This document shows, piece by piece, positions 24,501 to 35,035 of a DNA stretch of 64,000 nt. Source of the stretch: Synchiropus splendidus (taxonomy: Eukaryota; Chordata; Actinopteri; Syngnathiformes; Callionymidae); assembly GCF_027744825.2 (NCBI RefSeq), contig NC_071347.1, positions 21,395,001 through 21,459,000 on the forward strand. Direction: 5' to 3'. A program made the position numbers and the translations under genes. Positions within the stretch are counted from its first letter, which is position 1. Each line of letters opens with the position of its first letter. The notes beneath the pieces are model-generated. The model made no database searches and was not told the origin of the DNA. It saw only the letters and a list, made by a program, of their open reading frames with translations.

Positions 24501-27500
24501 ATTACATTTCTGCTCCAAGATAAGCATGGTTAGGAAAACTACAGACAAAGATGTAGCTGTAACAAATAAAACTAGAGTTTGCAAACAGTGACGCCAAATA
24601 TGTGTCAAATTTCAATTACATAGGTTTTTTGAAAGCGGTGCAGTATATCCTCCATCGTAGTTAAGAGAGTATAGATGGCGTGTACCTATTTGAAACTTCA
24701 CTACATGCAAGGATGCGCGTCTCATACCATGGTAAGAAGTCTGTTAGTTGTATGAGAAAAAAACATTTCATTTTACTGGCCAAAACTGCAGTTCATAGCT
24801 TTAGCAGTTCTCATGCAAGAAGAAGCAGCATTTAAGTAGTACAAGTATTTCCTAAAGAACAAAATAAAATATAGTTTAGACACCAGCAAGAAACAGCAAA
24901 TTGTCGTTTGAGTTTCCCTAAATCTGGTAGAACGACGGTGACGATGAGAGTAATGAGACTTAGAATCCACTAGGGGGCAGTGTTTGCATTCGTTTGACCC
25001 CCTTCCTCCCCTCCTCAGGTGCTCACACTCAAACACTACCAGACTTCACCCACATTCATTCGGTCCGTCGGTCAAGGTTTGGTTGTCCTGGGTTCCGTCC
25101 ATGCAGCAGGCCCGCGACACCAGGACACACTGATATCCGAAGGCCAAGGTGTGGTCGCAGGAGAGCCCATGCTCCTGAGCAGCCTTCCCCACCAGGCAAC
25201 AGTCGCAGCACATCTGCAGAGAGAACAAAGAGCGCAGGAGTGGTGAGGAGGGGGCGCTGCACAGGCTGAGGGAGAGGTGGCGGACAGACAGGTTGACAAC
25301 CTGACAGATGAAATACACACGTCTACCGAGAAGAAAACAGCTGACGGAGAGTGAAGTCGTGACATCGCTCCCAGGGGGCTGCAGCCATCAATCACTTTGA
25401 CAGCGTGGTAATGACAGTTGGGGAGCAGAGCGAAAGCTTGCGCTGAGTTTTGGGGGAAGGGCCTGAGTCTATATCAGTGTCTGATCATGAGAGACAGAGG
25501 CGCCTGCAACTGCAGATGGAAGCCTCAACCTGCAGTTGCAGCAGCGGGCCGGAGACCTACTTTTGTGGTCTTGGTCTCGCAGGTGCTGGTGAAGAGAGAG
25601 TCACAGGTTCCCTGGTCCTTTGCCGTGTTGATACCGTAGGTGCACATGGTGTCCTCCAGCACGGCGACGCAGCACTGCTCCTGCACCACCCTGCACAGAC
25701 AAGACTTGCATCTTCGACAACCATCGAGAAATGCCCCAGGCCAGTCTGAGGGGGGCGTGTGAGAGCATGAACTTAAACCACTCCAAACATACAATATATG
25801 TGCACACAAATGCTGTGGCTGTGACATTCTACGGCTGCTTTCCTCCTGAGATTATGTCGCAAACTTGGCAATCCAGGGTCATTATTTTTCATAAGTCACA
25901 GGTAAATTCTGCTTCATCGCTTTCACAATAGACAGACTACAAGAGGCGAAGAGGAGAGTGTCGACAGGGTGGACGAGCAGCAGCTAGAGTGAGGAAAGCT
26001 TTTGAGGACAGTGGTGAGGCCTCCATTGCTGCATGGACAGTGGCTCTGGCACAAAGACAAGACGCAGAGGTAGATGAGTCAGAGATGAGTCAAAGTTTAG
26101 GGAGAACAGGTGGTCACGTGGAGAGGACGAGAATGTTGGACGAAGAGGACAGAAGGGCAATTGGTGATGATGAATTCATGATGAACGAAGACATAAAGGT
26201 ATGTGTATAAGAGGATGGAGAGGGGTGAAGATGGAGCACTTACTGTGGAGACTTCTGAGAGGAAATGCCGGGAGAAAAAGAAGAACCATTATGGTCGTGT
26301 GCAACTGGTTTGACACTCAGACTCAGATACACGTGAAGAGCTTCTGGTCCCAAACATACGCTCAGCTGTAGAGACGATGATATGCTGTCTCACTTATTTT
26401 CCCATTTGACTGCGGGTGATTAATTCTGGCTGCTCCGTACCTCGCTGGGAATTTACGAGACAAAGCACATAAAACACTCCTCCCTCCCTCGGCTCTCATC
26501 TTTCATTTCCAACAATCCACTTAATGAACTTTTACCAGAAACCCCTTTCCACAGAAGCCCAAATTCAGCATCCACGCCTCCTTTTAAGGGCACGTCTACC
26601 GCTTTACTCCTCGGTTTCATTCTCCTTTTTTTTTTCACAGTCTGAAGTCATCCCTGCTCTTTCCTGTTATTGCCTCTCCATCCTCCCACAATGCTGCAGT
26701 TCACCTCCGAGGCATTTCCTGGGTTTCGAAATTGCCCCTCGTGTGATCCCCCTCCTGAGGCAAAGTGGTCCTGCTCCCCCACAGAGCTTGTTTCTCTCTA
26801 TAATTTAGACAAATTTGGGATCACGCGGGGTGGCTTTGGTAAATGTGTTTAACATCAGCGTCACTGAAGCTGCACACCTTCTCGCATTACCAGGAGACCA
26901 CAACGCCATCAAGGCTTTTCTTAAGAGGCGAATCTTGCGGCTGGAGCTGCAGTTATGCCGGTAATAATCTAGATTTACAAGAATCAAATCAAAATCTTGT
27001 CTGGAGACGAAAAACAAATTCCTTGTCCTCTTTAAAAATAGTGGAGCCGACTTATAAGATCATGGTGGGAGGGAGAAAATTACCAGAGTTTTGGCGCGAA
27101 AGATTATACTTGATACCAGAGATAAAACCTGAAGGAGGAGCACACTATAGTGTCAGCCATTCATGAATGTAATATTTATCTTCTCTCCTCTATAGATAGG
27201 CTCCAACAATACCTTGAAGCAGGGCTGTCATCTGCTGTTTAGTACGTGAGTGTGGAAGGTCGGACGGTTAGAAACACTGTATAACTGAATCCTGATGTCA
27301 GCTCGACATCAACGCAACACATTCTCGATCATAAGCCATCCAATATTGACAATTGTCAAGTGGAGGGATGTGAGAAAGCGTCGGCTACGCCTGCTCACCT
27401 GCATGGGATGGACTCAGAGATGAGAGGTAGGGATGAGCAATCTTCATTGTTGTTGGCTCGTTTCTGACCATCTTTACAACAGTCCTCGATGGACATCTGT

Positions 27501-30500
27501 TCCACTCCTGCAGATGAAGAAGAAGGTCAGAGGAAAGGAGACAGAAAAAAACATGGAAAAGAAAGAAAATAACAAGTCCAACAACAAAAAGTCTTCTAGT
27601 CACACCTACTCTCTTCAACTGGTGTATGAACCACATCGGTAGTCTTCTTCTACTGCTACCTTGTACTTCAATTTCTGACCTTCTTCAGCCTGAGCATGTC
27701 CACTCCAACTCCTCTCCACATCTCCAAACCATTTGAGTCTGTAAATCCAAACTTCTCCTCATGAGAACCTGAGCATTTCCAACTCATGCCATTCCTAACT
27801 TTGCTTCCCGTCTTGGAGTGAGACCTCCACATACAAGCTGCTTCTCTTCTGTCATGCCTCCACCTTCTCCCCCCTGCCTGCACTCTCCTCTTCACCTCCC
27901 TTGATCTCATGGGAACCAAGGTCACAAACACTTACACCTCCTTGACTGTGGCACAATCAACTCAGCAATAAATCTGCGCCCTCATTCCTTCATGTTTCTC
28001 TGATAGACCTTTGGCATCTCTCAGTTCTACCCCAAGATGTTTGTTTCTCTTTGCCCTCGGCCTCTAACTTCCACCTTCAGGAGGTGATCTGTCAGTGAGC
28101 CGTCCCTCAAACTTCTGTCGACAAGGTAGAGGTGGCTACAAGCCCCCAAACATATCCTCAATTTCCAGTCTTGTAGTTGGGCACCTCTGATTCTTGCAGC
28201 CCATCACCTCCTCTGCTGCATTATACCTATAATATTTGTACTTTTTTGACGTGAATAAAATGTGTTAAAAATAGTGTTTAAAAAGACAAACAGACTGCTG
28301 CTGTTGGTCACCACTCTCACTTTAAATACATAGGTTTAAATGTTATTTAAATAAAACGGTTTACAGGGATGAAACAGGCAGCCAATATTAGAACCCTGAT
28401 CCTTCATAGAAATATTCAAAAGATTTCTCAAGTGCTCCAGGAGCACATCAGATATATGACAGAGCATTCGGGAATTTTATGACTGATGGAAATCCTGTTG
28501 ACGACGGCTGAGGTTTGAGGCTGGAGCAGAACCGGCCCTGTGGTGACCTGGCTGTTGTGGATTCCAGTTCACGGAATGCCTGGGCTTGGTAAACAATCAC
28601 ATTCATCCGTCTGTGGTCTGTATGATCTGCCAAACGTGAAATAGCTCTGGCAGATTTGCTCCCGTTGATTTTCTCCAGCATCTGCTCGTTGTGATTAGCA
28701 CGTTCCCAGAAGAGAAATAAAAGTTGTTTTGAGTCGTGCTTGAAGACGTCGGCAGTTCTGGTGGGGTTTTTTTTACATCCATCTATCTCTCTCTGTAGAC
28801 AGTTCTGGAGGACAGGAGCTTCAGGCTGAGAAGCAGTCCAGACAAGAGACGTATCGGTCGTGATCGGACAAAATTTCAAATTTCATCCTGACTTGGAGCC
28901 AATTTTTTTCTTTAATGGTCAAAACCTAGCATTCAAAATTCAATCTTTTAAGTGAAGAAGACTCCAGTGTCATGGTTCCATCACGATGGAATGTGACATT
29001 TCTGGATTACTAGAGTCCAAGTGAAGACTTCCTGTGAAGTTTTCCTACGTATTAGTGGCATTGTTAACCATGTACAGGACTGTTGATCACCGTATTCAAA
29101 CAAAACAGTTTTTGTCAACCACTGTGTTTTTGGTCGCTGGGAGGAAACCAGAGAACCAGATGAAAAATCACAAGCACAGGGAGGAACTACCTTCCTTTCT
29201 AGTAGAAATGGATAGGTGAGGTATCATGAAACAGTATAGCAGTGTTGATGAAACGATGACCTAATTTTCAGAGGCCACTAGATGGCGCTCTTGGTTTAGA
29301 AATTATGAGAAGTTTCAGCGAATTAGTCGTAAAAGTCCAAACATTTCACAGCAGCCAGCGCCATCTGGTGGCCTCTGAAAATCAGGACATCAGCCCTTCG
29401 ATACTGTGTCATGAAGCCTCATCTACCCATCACTAGTTAGTAGAACCTTTTCAGGAAGTGAACCATTTTCAGATCAGAATTCATCTCTTTAATAATGAAT
29501 CTGACTGATGTCGGCACATTATTGGATATTTTTTTTTACATTAGATGGCAGTATCAGTTTGTCTCAGTATCTAAAGTTAGTTTTTAATTGAGCCACGTGT
29601 CTGTCCTGATGAGATCTTTATCAAACTGGCATCAGATCGGCAGTGAACCCATGAAGTTAATGCATACTTGTATTTCATGCATCAAATTCATTTCTTCAAG
29701 GTTGTCGCCAGCACAGCCGACCATAGGGGGCGCAGTAATTTGGGGAGGGTGTTGGGAGGTGTTTTCAGTAGTTTTTGTGATTAAAAATTGTGACCCATAG
29801 CAAGAGCTGGTTGTCACCTGTCTGTTCACACGGTCGGGTTTCTTGCTTTTGCATGTGACATGCCATCTTCCTTTATGCCAGAACATTGCAACGCCACCTA
29901 CAGGCCAAAAGGTTCTGGAAACTGAAAGAGGCTTCAATCTCCACTCTGCAAGGACTTCTGGATGTGAGGTTAAGGGTTGTGAGGATGTGAGGTTGCACTA
30001 ACCAATACCTTCTTCCAAATACACAAAAATACTTCAAAAGAGTGTGATGTTTAAAGCTAAAACAAATAAATATATAGATGTTTTTCTTTTGTTTGTTTTG
30101 TTTGAAATAACATCTAAATCACATTCAAAAGCATTTCCCAGTCCGCTCACTTCAGCGACAAAACCCATGATGATGTTTCCAGACTCGACGATATAAATCT
30201 CCACCAGTCAGCGCCGTGTACTTAGAATGACAAGAATATTTGGTCACGTTCTGTAACCACTAGGGCTGCTGCAGACATTAGGACCTCTCAGTAGCACTTA
30301 GCTGATAACTAATTCTAACGCAGTCAGGCTCATTCCAGCGCCGCCACCACCGTCTGCCGCCGGGCAAATCGAAACACCAGAGGAGCACTAAAAGTGCTGT
30401 TGTACGGGACGCAGCAGTCCTCCAGAGCTGCCACTCCACTCTGTGATGTATCATCCACCCATAATGAGCCGATTTCCATCTCGCTGTTGCTTGTAAGTTT

Positions 30501-32126
30501 TCTCTTTCTTGGCAGAGCAGCGCATGGCCCGTCTAGACGCCCGGAGTAAACAAGACTTAATGAGCCTGATGGTGGAAGTCTGCCCAGACGCCGGAGCTGC
30601 CTTTCAAAAACATCGGTATTCTAGGATTTTATTGATGCTGGACTGCTTATCTGAGCACGCCGGACCAGGCGGAACGTGCTCCTGCTGACTGTGAGAACAG
30701 GAGAACATATCAAGATCAGGAGCTCTTGATATGGTCCAAGCTCTAGCCCTGTCGCCCACCAGGTAGCATGAATCACACCCGGGTGTCTGCCTCTCAACCT
30801 GGTGGGAAGTGTGAGGCCTGGACGGAGCATGCCTTCACAGCATACCAGGGCACCCCCCCGAGTTCTTACCAAGTTTGGAAGGGACAATTGTGAAGGCGTT
30901 TAGGCTTGCACCACTTCACAAACACTATTTAAAAAATATACACACTATAATATCATGTATTTCCCAGACGCAAGCATTGTTCTAAATAGGTTCCTTTGCG
31001 TACACATTCACACAGTGGCAGGCCTCAACAAGCAGTTCAGTCCATGACTTGGAGAGAAGCTGCCAAAACCCACATTCATGGTGTAATAACAGCTCAAATT
31101 AAATGATAGAAACTGTCTCATGATTCTCTGTGTGTGTGATAGTGTTAGCAGTGTGAAGTGTTGCCAAGCCAATGAGGGAAGAATGAAAAGAGACGCTCGC
31201 ATGCTTGGGTCATTGAGTCAAATTTGCTTCTAAAACTTGAGTGCTTTTCTTCAAGCTTTCATCCTAAAGCCCTTTTAACGGCGCCTCTCCTCTTACCCAA
31301 TCCCCCGGGGGGCACACCACCCACTTGGTGAACCACTGGATTACCATGTATTTAGATGTTTACAATGTCTCTTAAAGGCTAATGCGTCACTACTTTACAC
31401 AACATGTAAACACAACATCATATCAGACTGTGGTGCCTCCATTTGTAGTGAAAACAACTCAAAAGTTTTTCTTGATTCGATGGAGTTTCGATAGTTGTGG
31501 CATCACCTACAGGCCTATATTAGTCGAAAAACAATATACCACAATATGTATCTCTTGTGCTCTGTGAATCTGAAAATACATTTGGCTAATAACTTCAATA
31601 AGGAAAATCTACAATGGAGAATAAAGCAATTCTAAACTTCAATTTCTGTTAATGCTATATTGATATATTGTTATTTTATCACAGAATTTGCTTATAGAGT
31701 CACCAATGAAGAATTTTGCTAGATATATTCATAAACGTGAGCAAATATAGTGCATGCAAATACATATAGTTTTCTTTGCACAAAAAGAACGAGCATCGTT
31801 ACTTTTTTACCACAGTCGCAAGTTGTTTAGTGTTATTTTAGAGGTTATATTGTGTCACTGCTGACAAGAGCAGACTTCAGAAGAACGTTTCATGACAGTT
31901 GAAATGTGCAAAACTCTGAATCAACAAGTCTGTTGGACTGAAAGAGCATCACATGTTCCAACTAGTCCAGCTTCATCACATCCTGGTGCCATCATCTGTC
32001 GTCATCCTCCGTTCATATCGCATTCCACACCAAACTCTGTTATATACAGTTGCTTTGGAAAGTCACCGTACCTTGTCCGAGCAGGAGTCCGAACAGAGAG
32101 CAGAGCAACACCGACCACAGAGCCAT
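879..32126 (-). CDS. fbln1: Fibulin-1, complete gene with C- and D-type splice ends
   Basis: Fibulin-1 is a secreted, calcium-binding glycoprotein of basement membranes and elastic fibres. Fourteen common coding exons are placed: 32072-32126, 27399-27507, 25561-25690, 25054-25213, 24287-24349, 24133-24219, 23816-23953, 23206-23343, 22982-23125, 22777-22902, 22416-22541, 22214-22333, 21323-21454 and 21119-21242. The last is spliced either to 19292-19673 (C) or to 12264-12409, 11566-11706 and 879-1018 (D). Every junction keeps phase; the totals are 2034 and 2079 bases (677 and 692 residues), close to the human forms. Domain order is signal peptide, three anaphylatoxin-like modules, acidic linker, nine EGF modules and the fibulin C-terminal module. 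Fourteen common exons also match the mammalian gene as I remember it. All introns are GT-AG except one GC-AG. The span is about 31 kb, mostly introns 1, 14 and the last D intron. Confidence 0.95.
7625..7925. mobile_element. Probable hAT-type transposon end fragment
   Basis: The start, TACTAGGGATGCTCTGATCG followed by repeated GATC/CGAT motifs and CGATATCAGCG, resembles the terminal region common to fish hAT elements with TAGGGATGCTCCGATC ends. No partner inverted terminus or transposase was seen, so this looks like a truncated solo end. The family assignment is from memory. Confidence 0.4.
8235..8720 (-). mobile_element. Non-LTR retrotransposon (LINE) remnant, RT C-terminal end
   Basis: The plus strand is C/T-rich, so the element is sense on the minus strand. 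Translated in pieces on that strand it gives [15 protein letters not shown] and similar blocks, corresponding to the C-terminal end of a fish LINE reverse-transcriptase ORF (usual pattern CDRRVSARVKGKVYKTVVRP, then AELEVAELKMLRF). Stops and frameshifts make it non-functional. It lies within the last D-type intron of fbln1, in the same transcriptional direction. Confidence 0.55.
9690..10060. repeat. GACCAAGACC-type interspersed repeat
   Basis: This stretch is dense in GAGACC, CCAAGACC and the complement GGTCTTGG. Examples are AAGACCAGTGAGG near 9810 and GGTCTTGGTCTTGTCTTGG near 9990. A related stretch lies at 37440-37830. It resembles a family of degenerate fish repeats built from alternating GGTCTTG and CAAGACC words. 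No coding sequence is seen. Confidence 0.4.
11050..11319. repeat. Two (TA)n microsatellites in AT-rich sequence
   Basis: There are TA tracts at 11050-11093 (interrupted by CATACA) and 11271-11319, separated by T-rich single-copy sequence. Long (TA)n tracts are length-polymorphic and can form cruciforms. The first D exon boundary inward from here is at 11566. Confidence 0.9.
12495..13325 (+). mobile_element. LINE fragment (L2/Rex-like), RT C-terminal region with GGAT tail
   Basis: Plus-strand translation gives [19 protein letters not shown], then [27 protein letters not shown] and [13 protein letters not shown]. These are the hallmark blocks of the C-terminal third of fish CR1/L2/Rex-type LINE reverse transcriptases. 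The frame shifts near 12780-12840 and again near 13080, so it is dead. It ends in GATGGATGGATGG, a tandem tail typical of such 3' ends. Sense is opposite to fbln1, and it begins only about 90 bases from the first D-type exon. Confidence 0.8.
13690..13870. mobile_element. Decayed TIR-MITE fragment
   Basis: The words GTAGTGATGGACTGATGATGC followed by CTTCATGAAGCAGTGTCC, then ATCTAGTGGGCTCTGAGAAT and TTTCATGAAGTCTCATGG, match the two arms of the palindromic element at 29200-29440. The interior has diverged. Confidence 0.4.
15350..15537. repeat. (TA)n and (AAT)n microsatellites
   Basis: There is a TA tract at about 15353-15387 and an uninterrupted (AAT)n tract of about 21 units at 15474-15537. 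Both sit in an AT-rich part of fbln1 intron 14. The surrounding 14,520-15,980 is AT-rich with no feature other than an A18 run near 15941-15958. Confidence 0.9.
16000..16800. promoter_or_regulatory. CpG-rich candidate regulatory element in fbln1 intron
   Basis: This 0.8-kb island is clearly richer in G+C and CpG than its AT-rich flanks. It carries possible transcription-factor words: TAATTAGC near 16220, CTAATTACA near 16420, TGAGTCATG near 16102 (AP-1-like), and TTATTTTTAGG near 16686 (MEF2-like). It also has a (GAGC)n run at 16446-16468. No exon-like frame matches a known protein. Between the C and D exons, it could be an intronic enhancer or a CpG promoter. This is inference only. Confidence 0.3.
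18340..19060. other. AT-rich stretch, nothing recognised
   Basis: This is A/T-rich, low-complexity sequence downstream (on the minus strand) of the fbln1-C poly(A) signal. No exon, repeat family or structured element could be supported. Confidence 0.5.
19085..19090 (-). promoter_or_regulatory. fbln1: Poly(A) signal of fbln1 C-type transcript
   Basis: AATAAA on the minus strand, 202 bases past the C-type stop codon and upstream (transcriptionally) of all D-type exons. Alternative 3' end choice, C versus D, would therefore depend on using this site or splicing past it. Confidence 0.6.
19292..19673 (-). CDS. fbln1: fbln1 C-type terminal exon
   Basis: A single exon encodes the C-terminal fibulin module of the C form: one base, 126 codons and TAG. 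It begins [13 protein letters not shown] and continues [26 protein letters not shown] and [11 protein letters not shown], as in other fibulin-1C tails. The acceptor is TTCACAG|T. The end reads [16 protein letters not shown], about ten residues longer than the mammalian form, which as I recall ends near FVSAEL. A poly(A) signal follows about 200 bases downstream. Confidence 0.92.
20465..20550. mobile_element. Partial TIR-MITE copy
   Basis: TAGTGATGGGTAGCTGAGGTGTCATGACACAGTACTGAAGGGTTGATGAGG matches one arm of the palindromic element at 29200-29440 (rc arm TAGTGATGGGTAGATGAGG...). The opposite arm is missing. It lies in the intron between fbln1 exon 14 and the C exon. Confidence 0.5.
21119..24219 (-). 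CDS. fbln1: fbln1 exons 6-14: nine EGF-like modules
   Basis: Nine exons, each 87-144 bases. All introns between these modules are phase 1, so one exon equals one EGF module. The first (24133-24219) is a short EGF module (GQCDHEC...CKCSSGY). The next eight begin with calcium-binding signatures of the form D-I/V/L-D/N-E-C, seen as DINEC, DIDEC, DLNEC and DVDEC. The Asn/Gly-rich Ca-EGF pattern with an aromatic before the last cysteines is clear, for example [13 protein letters not shown]. The last common exon ends in phase 2, the phase both alternative ends require. Exon 13 (21323-21454) has a weak donor, G|GTTGGC. Confidence 0.93.
21501..22179 (-). mobile_element. Tc1/mariner-type element, internally deleted
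   Basis: Terminal inverted repeats of about 70 bases (CTCAACAA.AATATAAACGCAACACTTTTG at the left and its complement at the right) are bounded by TA, the Tc1/mariner target site. Minus-strand sequence between about 21640 and 21890 encodes a decayed transposase N-terminus (SHISRRRFRE-like helix-turn-helix part, then [18 protein letters not shown] and AAETIGLH). The DDE catalytic region is absent, so this 679-bp copy is a non-autonomous relic of an element of roughly 1.2-1.6 kb. It sits in fbln1 intron 12. Confidence 0.85.
24131..24132 (-). other. fbln1: GC splice donor of fbln1 intron 6
   Basis: After TGT GAA G the intron begins GCAAGTG instead of GT. The flank AAG|GCAAGT matches the strong consensus usual for GC-AG introns. 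No GT nearby would keep the phase-1 frame into the EGF exon at 23953. A substitution or assembly error cannot be excluded, but the good flanking match favours a real GC donor. Confidence 0.75.
24287..27507 (-). CDS. fbln1: fbln1 exons 2-5: anaphylatoxin-like modules and acidic linker
   Basis: Exons 27399-27507, 25561-25690 and 25054-25213 encode the cysteine-rich region with paired cysteines ([34 protein letters not shown]). These are the anaphylatoxin-like modules of domain I. Exon 24287-24349 (63 bases) encodes an acidic linker with KEEE followed by LCNG, placed between the anaphylatoxin and EGF regions. The exon at 25054 uses the donor T|GTGGGT. This phase-1 donor is the only one that keeps the frame into the next exon. 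Intron 1 (27508-32071) is 4.6 kb. Confidence 0.9.
27650..27960 (-). mobile_element. Decayed LINE fragment
   Basis: This C/T-rich stretch contains TGTCCACTCCAACTCCTCTC, ATCTCCAAACCATTTGAGTC and CTGCCTGCACTCTCCTCTTCAC. These are the same kind of words as in the LINE remnant at 8235-8720, so it is sense on the minus strand. It is highly diverged with no usable frame. It lies in fbln1 intron 1. Confidence 0.4.
29200..29440. mobile_element. Palindromic MITE, probably hAT-type
   Basis: The two halves are inverted copies. The left arm reads GATAGGTGAGGTATCATGAA, then TTTTCAGAGGCCACTAGATG. The right arm is the complement, ending CTTCATGA...CTCATCTACCCATCACTA. Arms are about 85 bases with a spacer of about 60. 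Partial relatives lie at 13690-13870 and 20465-20550. The outer word TAGTGATGGGTAGATGAGG is like hAT termini. It lies in fbln1 intron 1. Confidence 0.65.
32072..32126 (-). CDS. fbln1: fbln1 exon 1: start codon and signal peptide
   Basis: This 55-base coding exon encodes 18 residues plus one base of codon 19. The peptide [19 protein letters not shown] is a typical signal peptide: short n-region, leucine-rich core, then small residues. The donor is G|GTACGG, phase 1. It joins the exon at 27507 to make a Gly codon followed by VEQ. The frame is open further upstream to 32312, but that stretch is low-complexity Ser/Pro/Leu sequence, so the ATG next to the hydrophobic core is chosen. Confidence 0.85.
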
Positions 32127-32345
32127 GGGGACCGAGTTGGTGGTGGTTAATCCGCAGGATGTTGGAGGTGAAGAGGCCAGCGAACAGTCTGACTCCGCGG
32201 AAAAGAAGTGATGGAGGGAGAGAGAGGGAGAGAGAGACGGCGTGACTGCAGGAAGGAGAGGGAGGGAGGCAGGCAGGCAGGCAGGAGGGGGGGAGGCTGC
32301 CCGCCGCTGCACCGCTTCGGCTCACCTCACTCGTCATCCGGACGT
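32127..32345 (-). promoter_or_regulatory. fbln1: fbln1 5' UTR / proximal promoter region
   Basis: Immediately upstream of the fbln1 start codon is a purine-rich stretch on the plus strand: GAGAGAGGGAGAGAGAG near 32218, then GGAGGCAGGCAGGCAGGCAGG near 32264. It is followed by a GC-richer segment. No clear TATA box was found, and the transcription start was not located. On the coding strand the tract is CT-rich, like GAGA/CT-box proximal promoters. Assignment rests on position. Confidence 0.4.
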
Positions 32346-32945
32346 TGTCTGGAGGAGAAAGGAAACGACCAGAACGCGTGTTACGTCATGTGAAGGCACA
32401 CACGGCTCTCACTCACTCACCCAAAAAGTCACAAAAACATAGCTTTCATATGAGAATAAACAAACACACGAGTCTAAGTTTGAGCATTGTGACGTGTATC
32501 CGAACGTTTTTGACGGTGAAGAATTCGCTGCTAAAGCTAACAAGTGCACGCAGACTCACACTTCACTTTACGTTCCAGCAGACCTTAGTTTACTCTCCGG
32601 TGCAGGCAAAGTCCTCGGGAAGTTACTATCATCATGTTTTGTTTTGTTTATTTAAAGAAACAAAGACGACTTTTCACGCGCGTTCATCACGATTCTTAAT
32701 GATGACGTCAGGACACGTAGGGTTACGTCATCAACTGCGACAGTTATTGAAACTTTATTTTGCTAAACAAAAACTATAATATAAATACTTATGTTACGGA
32801 CAAATTCAAAGGTGTGGTGGGTAATGAATTTTAGCTGATACCTAATATACCGATTTTAATATCGTGAACTGTTCAACAATTGTTTTCAAAAACTGCATAT
32901 TATTTAGACATTGATAAAAAAGAAAGCACAAAACTATTTATTAAT

Positions 32946-32971
32946 TTATTTATTATTATTATTATTATTAT

Positions 32972-33010
<39 letters not shown>
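32946..33010. repeat. Compound (TTA)n-(GTA)n microsatellite
   Basis: A (TTA)n/(ATT)n run switches directly to a (GTA)n run of about 13 units. The switch is a single T-to-G change within the same 3-base periodicity. Intergenic, upstream of fbln1. Confidence 0.9.
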
Positions 33011-33013
<3 letters not shown>

Positions 33014-34785
33014 GCGGTTAAATTTCATGAAGACTCAGTTTTGTTGTTGTCATTTGACTGAATTCTTTGCTCTCCAAGGTCCTAAATTCCAGCTTATCAC
33101 ATTGGCTCTTCTGCAGACCATGCAATAAACCAGTTAAACAAACCAGTGTGTTTCCAACACTACGTGTCGCAGGCATGAAGCATCGGCCAATTGTATTATG
33201 ACTTGGTGAATACATATTTTATTTCTTTTTATATTCATTTATTTTATTATTATTAAAACCGGTGTGTGCAGAGTCATGCCCTCAACTTGGCCCTTCTGTG
33301 CGCCAATCCAGTTTTTGTTTTGAACTGACCCCCTCACACAAACACCCTGCTAGCAGAGCCGCGCACACGTCCAGATTGACATCTTCCCCTCCAGATCCAT
33401 TCAAGCATCCAAACTATGACATAATAATCCACTTTATTTCATTTTGGTCATTAAACTTTTGGAAACTCTGGTGCTTTTATTTGACCCGTCGTGCGTTTTG
33501 TTGGCCTCCAGAAGACAGATGAGTGTCCACCAGCTACTGTGCGGTGAAATATGCATGAGCACATGGAAATTGTCTTCCATCTACAGCATATTTGACCTTC
33601 TCTGTCTGAGACTAATAAGTCTACTGATGACTCAACATCTGGAGATCGTTTCTGGGGAGTCGTTTTTAGAATGGCTGGTTTTGTCGAGACTGTAAATCTT
33701 GAAACACTTTAAATGTCTGGGTGAAAATGATGAATATGTGAGCATCATATATGAGTGATCTTTACGTAAACATCTCACTTCACAGCTGCACGGTAGATGT
33801 TGCTCACAGTGTAGTTGGCTGAAGCATGAGGTTATTTATCACATTGTGTCTTCGACGCTAGGTGACGAGGCTATTGGCCTTTCTTTGGAGAGCATTTCTT
33901 TGGGGTCAAGGTTCATGGCTTGGGCTGGGGATGAAGCAGAACAGTGACTGTGGATGGAATTTACAGGCCAGATAAGAGTGAGTTCATCCACATAACTGAA
34001 GGCATTGTCCTCCGTCCCTCTCGAGAAGAAGAAGAAGAACCTTCATTTGGGCAAGAATTTCCTCACACTGCTGTAACATCTGAAGGTCAAGGAGTTTACA
34101 AGAGGTCCAGATCATCTTGAAAAAGCAGTGAGAAGATCATGAGGACGCAAAGCCCAGATAGAAAGGAACATAACCGGTGACCTCCTAGCGACCTGGGTCC
34201 AAGCCGTGTTCTCATAACTCGGCTTTCTTTAGCAGCCACTGCTGTTTCACCGCTCGACCACCACCGTGAAGCAACATGCTCGTTTCACCGAGTGAACTGG
34301 CCGTTCATATCACTGACCTGATCCCTCAGTCCAGGTGAAGAATCAGAAGCATATTTTGAAAACAACTTTGAGGTTAAAACGCTGAGGCACTTGAGTTTCG
34401 AGCTGAAATGAGCTTCACTTGCAGCCAAAGAGAAGTGTGGTCACGCTGCCACACGTCTGGCGGGACTATGAGCAGCCAGCAGCTCGGCTGCTGCACGGGC
34501 GAGACGTAATTGCTGCGTATAATAAACATGAAGCAATAGAGACTGAATGAGTGAAGCAGAGGGAGGTGAAACCGTCGTCTAATCAGAGCCACATGTCTTC
34601 ACCAGCAGAGACATCACGGAGGGTTTGATATGAGGACACCGCAGACACATGCTGCTGAGTGACATCATCTCAGTCGCTGTTCACTGGATCCTCAATAACT
34701 ATGATGGCTTTCATGAGTTTGCTACGGTGGCTAAGAAGCGCAGAATGCAAACCTTTGGAACATATTTACAAATCACGGAACAATT
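33011..34785. other. Intergenic sequence between fbln1 and trim24, no feature
   Basis: Ordinary unique-looking sequence. No splice-bounded frame matching a known protein was found on either strand. I looked here specifically for PHD-finger and bromodomain exons of the TRIM gene and did not see any. Confidence 0.4.
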
Positions 34786-35035
34786 ACATTATTTTTTCCT
34801 GAGTTTGTAAGTGTATTTCCTAGTTTGTAAATGTGTCTCCAGAGTTTGTACATTTGTTGACTCCCAATGGCGACACATTCCAGCTACCACTCCCGGATCG
34901 CGCTCATATTTTGGTCCCCTTGCTTTCTGTACGATGCTTCATAAACAATTCGCACTGTCATGACATTTACAAACTCTGAAAGCACATTTACAAACGTAGA
35001 AAGACACTTACAAACACGGGAAAATATTAGTTTAC
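34786..35035. mobile_element. MITE with inverted AGTTTGTAAATGTG subrepeats
   Basis: The left arm (34791-34861) has three tandem, diverged copies of AGTTTGTAAATGTG. The right arm (34967-35032) has three copies of the complement, CACATTTACAAAC. The roughly 105-base core between them is single copy (CCAATGGCGACACATTCCAG...). This architecture is typical of a non-autonomous DNA element with subterminal repeats. No transposase is present. Confidence 0.6.
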
